Both the position numbers and the translations under genes were made by a program. Source: Treponema sp. UBA1747 (GTDB lineage Bacteria; Spirochaetota; Spirochaetia; Treponematales; Treponemataceae). From it: a stretch of DNA of 32,938 nucleotides. The notes below the pieces were generated by a model. The model had not been told where the DNA came from. It made no database searches and saw only the letters and a program-made list of their open reading frames with translations. Each line of letters starts with the position of its first letter. Position 1 is the stretch's first letter. Positions 14,840-20,987 of the stretch are shown here, piece by piece. The stretch is from NCBI GenBank assembly GCA_002315375.1, contig DCHR01000043.1, positions 1-32,938 on the forward strand. Reading direction: 5' to 3'.

Positions 14840-15508
14840 ATGAAATTTTTACTTCTTTCAGATATTCATGGTAATACTGAAGTTTTAGATAAACTTGATG
14901 AAGAATTTAAATCCTGTGACGGAGTTTTGTTTGCAGGGGATTTTGCAGAATGCTTCAAGACAGAAACTTCAAAACCAGTCCTCGATAAACTTGTACGCAA
15001 ACATGAAAATATCTTTGCAGTTCTTGGAAACTGTGATGATCCTGAGTTTGTTGATGAACTTGATAATGCTGACATTAATTGTGAAAGAACAATTGTTTAT
15101 CACGAAGGGCTTGCTGTCTGCGGTTCTGGTGGTGGTTCTGTGTTTACTGGAAAAACACCAAATGAACGCGAAGAAGAAGACCTGGTTTCTGACTTTGAAA
15201 TCTGTAAAGCAGAAGCCATGGATAACCTTATTCTGATTTCCCACAATCCTCCAAAAGATACTTTGTGTGATGCTGTTAATGAAAGTCTTCATGCCGGAAG
15301 TCAGATGTTCAAAGATCTGATTTCTGAACTGAAACCTCTTGCTGTTGTTACAGGACACATCCACGAAGGAAAGGCAATTGATAAAATAGGGGATACTGTA
15401 GTAGTAAATCCCGGAAGTCTTGGTTTGGACGGAACCTACGGAGTTATGGAACTTTTGAAACAAAATGATAAATGGGTTGTTTCAAATACAGAACTCAAAC
15501 AGATTTAA
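14840..15508 (+). CDS. Calcineurin-like metallophosphoesterase (YfcE/MJ0936 type)
   Basis: A 222-residue cytoplasmic dinuclear-metal phosphoesterase. The metal ligands are all visible: Asp8 and His10 (SDIHGN), Asp34 (FAGDFAE), Asn64 (LGNCDD), a His in LISHNPP, and the paired His of VTGHIHEG. The closing VVNPGSLG is typical of the YfcE/MJ0936 phosphodiesterase subgroup, whose members cleave model phosphodiesters; the natural substrate is unknown. The usual length is about 160-185; about 40 extra residues lie between GNCDD and the ISHNPP block, including GSGGGSVFTGKTPNEREEE. A strong GGAGG sits five bases before the ATG, and an 11-pair hairpin precedes it. The SUMF1-like gene follows 12 bases after the stop, so the two are probably co-transcribed. 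Confidence 0.85.
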   Translation: MKFLLLSDIHGNTEVLDKLDEEFKSCDGVLFAGDFAECFKTETSKPVLDKLVRKHENIFAVLGNCDDPEFVDELDNADINCERTIVYHEGLAVCGSGGGSVFTGKTPNEREEEDLVSDFEICKAEAMDNLILISHNPPKDTLCDAVNESLHAGSQMFKDLISELKPLAVVTGHIHEGKAIDKIGDTVVVNPGSLGLDGTYGVMELLKQNDKWVVSNTELKQI

Positions 15509-15520
15509 TTCGGTGGTACT

Positions 15521-16474
15521 ATGAAAAAACTTGTTTCTTTTGTTTTTCTTTTGGGAGTTTCTCTTTCCTTGTTTTCTGAAGTTCCTGACTTCAAACATAT
15601 AAGTATGGTCTCTTTTAAGAATGCTTCTACCTATACAATCGGTCAGGATGTCCAGACCTTTACAGGGGAAAGAACGGTTGAACCATTTACAATTAACCGT
15701 TATGAGACTACCTACAGTTTATGGTATCAGACAAGAAGAAAAGCTGAAAAAATGGGATATGTTTTTTCAAATAAAGGCATGCCGGGGTCTGACGGAAAAA
15801 CCGGTTCAGAACCAACAGAGTTTAATTCAACAATGCCGGTTACTATGATTAACTGGTATGATGCAATTGTCTGGTGCAATGCTTTAAGTGAAATCAAAGG
15901 CTATACCCCTTGCTACACTTACAAAGGTGAAGTCCTGCGGGACTCAGGTGATGCTCGTTGTGATCTTGCTGTTTGTAACTGGAAGGCAGACGGCTACAGA
16001 CTTCCTTCCGAAGCCGAATGGGAGTACTCAAGCCGCCGCACAAAATATGGCCTTCAGAGCGGAAACCTGGTAAGCGGGCAGATTGATGAAGACGGAAAAA
16101 GTAATCCTGAAAAAGATTCTGACTCTTTATGCTGGAATTCCTTTAATTCTGAACAGGCTAAACCGGTAGGTATTGCAGGAACTATTTTCTCTCCTGATGT
16201 AATTCCTGAAAGCGGAAGCGGAAATGCAAATGGTGCCGGACTTTATGATATGAGCGGTAATGTTCTTGAATACTGCTGGGACTGGTTCAATGAATATGAC
16301 AAATCTGATTCAGCTTATGGACCTGTCTTTGGAGAACAGCGTGTCTGCCGAGGCGGTAGTTTTTCAGAATATACTTTATTCAACTATTGTGGAGACAGAT
16401 ATTCCTTTGATCCAAACGAAGCATACAATTATCTGGGCTTCAGATTCTGCAGGAGTCTGGTAACAGAGAAATAA
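15521..16474 (+). CDS. Secreted SUMF1/formylglycine-generating-enzyme-fold protein
   Basis: A 317-residue exported protein with a signal peptide (about 1-19, ending near LFSEV) and one FGE-sulfatase (SUMF1) domain. Landmarks in order: NRYETTYSLWY, MPVTMINWYDAIVWCNAL, GYRLPSEAEWEYSSR, GAGLYDMSGNVLEYCWDW, CRGGSFSE and the closing YLGFRFCRSL. True formylglycine enzymes use two C-terminal active-site cysteines; here Cys residues occur in FNYCGDRY and FRFCRS, but their register with the catalytic pair cannot be settled by eye. Many secreted spirochaete members lack activity and are used as ligand-binding or diversity scaffolds. No sulfatase gene is in the window. A GGTGG ribosome site precedes the ATG. 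The radical SAM gene follows 15 bases after the stop. Confidence 0.87.
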   Translation: MKKLVSFVFLLGVSLSLFSEVPDFKHISMVSFKNASTYTIGQDVQTFTGERTVEPFTINRYETTYSLWYQTRRKAEKMGYVFSNKGMPGSDGKTGSEPTEFNSTMPVTMINWYDAIVWCNALSEIKGYTPCYTYKGEVLRDSGDARCDLAVCNWKADGYRLPSEAEWEYSSRRTKYGLQSGNLVSGQIDEDGKSNPEKDSDSLCWNSFNSEQAKPVGIAGTIFSPDVIPESGSGNANGAGLYDMSGNVLEYCWDWFNEYDKSDSAYGPVFGEQRVCRGGSFSEYTLFNYCGDRYSFDPNEAYNYLGFRFCRSLVTEK

Positions 16475-16489
16475 GCTTTTTTTCTACCG

Positions 16490-18133
16490 ATGAAAAAACC
16501 CCTAATTATTTGTTCAACTTTACTTATCGAAACCTCCCCGCAGAGTCTTCCACTCGGGGCGGCCTGCATTGCTGCTGCGATTAAAAATTACCCTGAACTT
16601 AAAGACAATGTTGAAGTTCATTTGACTGATGCATCCCTTGAAGAAAAATCTTCAGTAACAGAATTAATCGATGTTTTATTTCAGGATTATGTTCCTGATT
16701 TCTTCCTTGCTTCTGTTTACGTATGGAATAGAAATCTTCTTTCAGAAATTGCTCTGGAAATAAAAAAGAAATATCCTTCCTGCATTACTCTTTGCGGGGG
16801 TCCTGAAGTAACGGCTAATCCTTTTTCATTTGAAGACACATTCGATTACATTACAACAGGCCCTGGCGAAGAGGTTGTCCCGGATTTAATCTGTAAATTA
16901 CTGAATGGGCAGAGAAGTGAACTTCAAAAAATTCTGCATGCAGCCCCGCAAAAAAAAGAAGTTCTGAATCTGGTTTCTCCATATCTTGACGGTACCCTGG
17001 ATCCTTCCAGATACGGAGGAGCTCTCTGGGAACTTGCCAGAGGTTGTCCCTTCAAATGTTCTTATTGTTTTGAATCTAAAGGGGAAAGTAAAATCTCCTA
17101 TTTTTCAATGGAGCGGATTCAGGCAGAACTTGAACTTTTTGCACGGAAGAAAATTCCTCAGGTTTTTGTTCTGGACCCGACTTACAATGCAGATAAAAAA
17201 AGGGCCCTGGAAATCCTCAATTTAATTTCAAAGAAAACCCCGGATACCTTTTATTATTTTGAAGCCAGGGCAGAATTTATTGACCGTGAACTTGCCAGAG
17301 CCTTTACAAAGATTCCGTGTGCGCTTCAGTTTGGTTTACAGTCAGCTGATGAAAATGTTCTTCGTCTTGTTCACCGCGGATTCAATAAAAAAGTTTTTGT
17401 AAAAAATATAGGAGTATTAAATCAGGAAGGGGCGGTTTTTGGTTTCGATTTAATATACGGCTTACCGGGAGATACCTTTAAAGGCTTCAAGCAGAGTATG
17501 GATTTTGCCTTGAACCTGTATCCAAATAATCTGGAAACCTTTTGTCTTTCCGTGCTGCCGGGAACTGTCCTTTATGATGAAGCTGAAAAGCTGAATCTTT
17601 ATTATGAAAAAGAAGCACCTTATCATGTTTTATATACAGATAAATATTCAAAGGAAGATTTAAAATCGAGTTCCGAGCTTTCCAAGAGCTGTACACTTTT
17701 TTATAACATAGGAAGAGCTGTGCCATGGTTCATCAGTTTTGTCAGGACTTTTAATGAACAGCCTCATAAATTCCTTCAAAAGTTTGAAAAATGGTATGAA
17801 AAAGTATACAAAAAGAGCATTTTAACCTGCAAATTTTGCTCTGATGATGACTATTTTGATGTTCAGAAGATGCAGCTTGCTTTCTTAAAAGACCTTTGCC
17901 ATGAAAAACATTTTGATAATGTTTATAAGGTTATTGAAGATATAGTGATTTTGAACGGAGCTTTTTCTGTTAATTCTTCAACGGGAAGAAGTCAGAAAGT
18001 CCAGCTGAAATATCATCCCGATGATCTTCTTTCTGAATATTCACTGGACCCTGTATTCTTTGTAAAAAATGCCAGGCCTTACCGGTGTACCGTTCTGATT
18101 CAGAACGGTGACTATAAACTTGTAAAAAACTAA
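16490..18133 (+). CDS. B12-binding-domain radical SAM protein
   Basis: A 547-residue protein with an N-terminal cobalamin-binding-like Rossmann domain (about 1-140; SLPLGAACIAAAIK, LCGGPEVTANP, TTGPGEEVVPDL). A radical SAM domain follows (about 175-385), whose iron-sulfur cysteines are Cys186, Cys190 and Cys193 in ARGCPFKCSYC. GLQSADENVLRLVHRG and FDLIYGLPGDTFKGF are the later strands of the barrel. The C-terminal 160 residues resemble the tail (possibly DUF4080) of this subgroup, whose substrates are unknown. Such proteins carry out methylations or rearrangements. No clear ribosome site precedes the ATG, and the stop TAA of the previous gene is in frame upstream, so no earlier start exists; translation may be coupled to the SUMF1-like gene. 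The stop lies only eight bases from the murD stop on the other strand. Confidence 0.88.
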   Translation: MKKPLIICSTLLIETSPQSLPLGAACIAAAIKNYPELKDNVEVHLTDASLEEKSSVTELIDVLFQDYVPDFFLASVYVWNRNLLSEIALEIKKKYPSCITLCGGPEVTANPFSFEDTFDYITTGPGEEVVPDLICKLLNGQRSELQKILHAAPQKKEVLNLVSPYLDGTLDPSRYGGALWELARGCPFKCSYCFESKGESKISYFSMERIQAELELFARKKIPQVFVLDPTYNADKKRALEILNLISKKTPDTFYYFEARAEFIDRELARAFTKIPCALQFGLQSADENVLRLVHRGFNKKVFVKNIGVLNQEGAVFGFDLIYGLPGDTFKGFKQSMDFALNLYPNNLETFCLSVLPGTVLYDEAEKLNLYYEKEAPYHVLYTDKYSKEDLKSSSELSKSCTLFYNIGRAVPWFISFVRTFNEQPHKFLQKFEKWYEKVYKKSILTCKFCSDDDYFDVQKMQLAFLKDLCHEKHFDNVYKVIEDIVILNGAFSVNSSTGRSQKVQLKYHPDDLLSEYSLDPVFFVKNARPYRCTVLIQNGDYKLVKN

Positions 18134-18141
18134 GGTGTATT

Positions 18142-19662
18142 CTAGAAGATTTCCTTTGCTTTTGTCATAAACTGGTTTCCACGGTCAAATTCATTTTTGA
18201 ACATGCCGAAAGAAGTTGCTCCAGGACTGAAAACTACAGGCTGTGTTTTTGTATTACAATCCGCTGATTTTTCCAGGTTTTCGGCAACTTTGTGTAACAT
18301 TTCGTCCAGTGACTGGAAAGGTCCCTGATATTTTATTCCGGCTTTGTCCAAAGCTGGCAGAACTTTGTCTGTTGCTGTTCCTGAAAGGAAATAAAGGTCT
18401 TTTACTGCGTTTTTATTCTGTGTAAGGTATTCGGTAAGTTTTGTAAATTCCAGTCCTTTGTCTGTACCGCCTGTAAGAAGAATTACAGGTGTCTCAAAGC
18501 TTTTACAGGCTGCCACAACACTGTCCGGAACAGTGGCGCAGGTATCGTTGTAGAACTTGTATGCTGTATTCCCATAAGTTTTGTCGTGGAAATACTGGAG
18601 CCGGTGGTCTACGCCCGGGAAGTCTTTCATGATTTTTTTGATGAGGCTTCCTGGTAATCCCATGAGATACATTCCAAGGGCAGCGTTCAGAACATTAGTT
18701 TTCATATGGTCCCCAGGAACTGAAAGTTCACCGAGTATTGTTTCAGGTTCTTTCATGCCGGGAAGTATGACCCGTCCACGGAAATTTCCGTTCTCATCTT
18801 TTTCCTGCCAGACACCGTAAGTTCCTTCAGGAAGCTTTTGATTCCAGTAACGGAGAATTGTACCTTTGCTTTCCTTAGCAAATTCTTCACCCCAGGTTCT
18901 GGAACCTGCAGGTCCTGTTCCGAGTTCATCATCGCCGAAATCAAAAATTGAGTAACAGCCTTTATCCTGGTCAGCATAGATAAGCTTTTTGTCTGCAACG
19001 TATGGTTCCATAGCGCCGTACCAGTTCTGGTGATCGGGAACGATTTTTGTGATGATGGAAATATGAGGTTTTAAAAGACCGCGTCCACGCAGATCTGCAA
19101 GCTGCCATGAAGAAAATTCAATTACTACTGGAGTGTCCTGATTTGTTTTTTCAAGAAAGGTGAGAGGACTTACAGTAATATTTCCTCCAAGGAATGCCTG
19201 GAATCCTGCTGTCTTGAGGCCGTAGTAAAGAGCACTTACAGTTGAACTTTTTCCTTTGCTTCCTGTAACGGCTATGATTGGTGCCTTTGAGAAAGCAAGA
19301 AAAATTGAAAGGTCTGTTTCAATGTTTTTGCTTGCAGCAAGGAATTTATTACCGTCATATTTTACACCGGGATTTTTAATTACACAGTCAGCATTTTCAA
19401 AATCTTCAATTCGATGTTCTCCAAGACGGAATGTCAGGCGGCTTGTATCCAGGTCCTTGTCATTCATAAGTGAATCAACAGTAGTCTGAAGGTCTTCCTG
19501 TTTTTTCATGTCTGTTACAAGAACGTTGGCGCCATATTTTAAAAAGAATCTTACACAGGCTTCACCTCCGCCGTTTAATCCCAGTCCCATAACTGTAACA
19601 TTTTTTCCCTGAATGTCGGAAAGGGATTTGAAATAACAGCCTTTGTTGTATGAGTGAGCCAT
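18142..19662 (-). CDS. murD: UDP-N-acetylmuramoylalanine--D-glutamate ligase
   Basis: MurD adds D-glutamate to UDP-MurNAc-L-Ala in peptidoglycan synthesis, using ATP. The 506-residue product has the N-terminal nucleotide-sugar domain (VMGLGLNGGGEACVRF), the ATP loop GSKGKSST (134-141), EFSSWQLADLRG (the family ELSSFQL segment), the DHQNWYG and PGVDHRLQYF motifs, and the NDTCATVPDSV block that matches the usual NDSKATN. It is about 55 residues longer than E. coli MurD (438-450), mainly in the central domain and around residues 50-75. I choose the start at 19662 (AAGGAG six bases upstream) over an upstream in-frame ATG at 19689. It lies 30 bases after the tRNA-Leu terminator, with no obvious promoter of its own, so read-through from the tRNA may express it. 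Confidence 0.92.
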   Translation of the reverse strand: MAHSYNKGCYFKSLSDIQGKNVTVMGLGLNGGGEACVRFFLKYGANVLVTDMKKQEDLQTTVDSLMNDKDLDTSRLTFRLGEHRIEDFENADCVIKNPGVKYDGNKFLAASKNIETDLSIFLAFSKAPIIAVTGSKGKSSTVSALYYGLKTAGFQAFLGGNITVSPLTFLEKTNQDTPVVIEFSSWQLADLRGRGLLKPHISIITKIVPDHQNWYGAMEPYVADKKLIYADQDKGCYSIFDFGDDELGTGPAGSRTWGEEFAKESKGTILRYWNQKLPEGTYGVWQEKDENGNFRGRVILPGMKEPETILGELSVPGDHMKTNVLNAALGMYLMGLPGSLIKKIMKDFPGVDHRLQYFHDKTYGNTAYKFYNDTCATVPDSVVAACKSFETPVILLTGGTDKGLEFTKLTEYLTQNKNAVKDLYFLSGTATDKVLPALDKAGIKYQGPFQSLDEMLHKVAENLEKSADCNTKTQPVVFSPGATSFGMFKNEFDRGNQFMTKAKEIF

Positions 19663-19691
19663 TTGATTCTCCTTGTTAAATTTATGCAATC

Positions 19692-19720
19692 AAAAAAAAA
19701 GCCTTCCGAGAACGGAAGGC
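19692..19720 (-). terminator. Terminator between tRNA-Leu and murD
   Basis: A perfect eight-base stem, GCCTTCCG (19701-19708) with CGGAAGGC (19713-19720), has a four-base loop. On the minus strand nine T follow (19700-19692). The murD ATG is only 30 bases beyond the T run. Confidence 0.88.
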
Positions 19721-19722
19721 TT

Positions 19723-19808
19723 TGCCGAGAACCGGACTTGAACCGGCACGCCGATTGCTCAGCAAGGGATTTTAAGTCCCTGGTGTCTACCAATTCCACC
19801 ATCTCGGC
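19723..19808 (-). tRNA. tRNA-Leu (anticodon TAA)
   Basis: Read on the minus strand, GCCGAGA (19808-19802) pairs with TCTCGGC (19730-19724), and the discriminator is A (19723). The D arm reads TGGTGGAATTGGTAGACACC, anticodon stem AGGGA/TCCCT encloses CTTAAAA with TAA, a long variable arm (type II) fits Leu, and the T arm holds GGTTCAAGTCC. CCA is not encoded. The 86-base length suits tRNA-Leu. Confidence 0.95.
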
Positions 19809-19818
19809 TGGTAATATA

Positions 19819-19847
19819 ATCTTATATTAAACACGTTTTTTTTTCAA
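19819..19847 (-). promoter_or_regulatory. Promoter of tRNA-Leu
   Basis: Minus strand: TTGAAA (19847-19842), 17-base spacer, TAAGAT (19824-19819). A start near 19812 falls about four bases before the mature 5' end. TATAAG (19826-19821) is an alternative -10 with a 15-base spacer. Confidence 0.5.
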
Positions 19848-19859
19848 GATAAGGTAAAC

Positions 19860-19888
19860 TTGAGAAAATGGAGATTTGAAGATATACT
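19860..19888 (+). promoter_or_regulatory. Promoter of the LEA-like lipoprotein gene (predicted leaderless)
   Basis: TTGAGA (19860-19865), exactly 17 bases, then TATACT (19883-19888). The usual seven-base distance puts the first transcribed base at 19895, which is the A of the start codon. No ribosome site lies at normal distance before that ATG. Confidence 0.65.
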
Positions 19889-19894
19889 GATTTT

Positions 19895-20896
19895 ATGAAA
19901 TCTAGATTTAAATTATTTGTTCTTTGTCTTTTCTTTGGTATTTTATTTACATCCTGCCTTTCAGATGTAGCAGATTTACTCGGTAAACCGACTGTAAAAC
20001 TAACTTCAGTATCTTTGGAAAGTCTGGACATGGAAGGATTTACCTTTAATGCAGGCTATTCAATATCAAATCCTTATCCTGTTTCCTTTTCTGTTGCAGG
20101 AGTAAATGCAGACGTTATTTATGACAACGATACAAAACTTACTTCCTTATCAGGTTCAGAAGGTGTAACTGTCCTGGGAATGGACACTGCAAAAAACACT
20201 TTTTCCTTCAAAATTCCTTACAAAACAATTCTGAGTATTGCTTCCGGTAAATCTGATGAACTGAAAGAATCTGTTCCTTTGAGTTTTAAGGGAAATGCAA
20301 AACTTGATTTAAGTTCAGTTTCTTTTTTTGAAGGTGAAACTTTAACTCTTCCATTTTCAAAATCCTTTAATGTTCCGGTTTTCAAACCATCTTTTTCGAT
20401 TTCTGCACCAACTCTTCAAATGCCGACCCTGGCTGATTTGAAGGATTCCCTTGTCAGTGGCGGATTATCTGCTGTAAAAGCTGCGGCTCTGGCCTCATCC
20501 ATTATCGCAGGGAAGAAAATTGCTTCTGATGCTTTGGATGGAATTGATCTGGATATGAAATTCAATTTCAATCTGAATGTAAAAAACGAAGGTTCCTGTT
20601 CATGGAACTATATTCTGGATAATTGTAAAATCAGCTCCGGCGAAAACCGCCTGGTTTCTGTTTCTCCTTCAGAGGGAAATATCGTTTCTTCAAAAAGCGG
20701 AACAATTCCGGTTTCATGTAATCTGAATACTTTGCAGTCAGGAAAATATATCGTTGAGCTTCTGAATAAAACTGCAAAAAATCCTGTTGTAACTATCGAT
20801 AGTGTCCTTAATTTTCCTGAAGTCAGTGACTTTTTATCAAATATTCCGCTGGATTATACAAAGGAAATTTCCATCTCTTCGATTTCCAAAAAATAG
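19895..20896 (+). CDS. LEA14-like (WHy-domain) lipoprotein
   Basis: A 333-residue predicted lipoprotein: the signal peptide ends in ILFTSC with Cys21 as the anchor. The mature part contains a LEA type 2 / WHy-like unit (about 35-135): VKLTSVSLESLDMEGFTFN, then SISNPYPVSFSVAGVNADV, the N-P-Y/N-P-x-P signature of LEA14 proteins, and a closing SFKIPYKTIL. A second, weaker repeat of the same kind follows (about 225-325; MKFNFNLNVKNEGSCSWNY). In bacteria these are periplasmic or envelope proteins of unclear role, loosely linked to desiccation or stress. The gene diverges from tRNA-Leu, and its promoter places the transcript start on the ATG. A terminator-type hairpin lies 33 bases after the stop, immediately before clpC. 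Confidence 0.83.
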   Translation: MKSRFKLFVLCLFFGILFTSCLSDVADLLGKPTVKLTSVSLESLDMEGFTFNAGYSISNPYPVSFSVAGVNADVIYDNDTKLTSLSGSEGVTVLGMDTAKNTFSFKIPYKTILSIASGKSDELKESVPLSFKGNAKLDLSSVSFFEGETLTLPFSKSFNVPVFKPSFSISAPTLQMPTLADLKDSLVSGGLSAVKAAALASSIIAGKKIASDALDGIDLDMKFNFNLNVKNEGSCSWNYILDNCKISSGENRLVSVSPSEGNIVSSKSGTIPVSCNLNTLQSGKYIVELLNKTAKNPVVTIDSVLNFPEVSDFLSNIPLDYTKEISISSISKK

Positions 20897-20928
20897 TTTT
20901 TTTCTATATAAGCATTTCAGAAGTGCTC

Positions 20929-20975
20929 AAAAAGACAGTTTGTGCCGATAATAAAGGTATAAACTGTCTTTTTTT
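20929..20975 (+). terminator. Terminator or attenuator immediately upstream of clpC
   Basis: AAAAAGACAGTTT (20929-20941) pairs with AAACTGTCTTTTT (20961-20973), 13 perfect pairs with a 19-base loop, and the 3' arm runs into seven T (20969-20975). Only two bases then separate it from the clpC ribosome site GGAG (20978-20981). It can end the LEA-gene transcript or attenuate a clpC transcript that starts upstream of it (TTTCCA 20883-20888, 18 bases, TATAAG 20907-20912). Confidence 0.75.
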
Positions 20976-20987
20976 ATGGAGTACAAT

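Noticed and set aside
14969..15463. A 164-codon minus-strand open frame opposite the phosphoesterase gene
   Set aside because: Lies fully opposite a gene with all metal-ligand motifs; no ribosome site and no recognisable domain.
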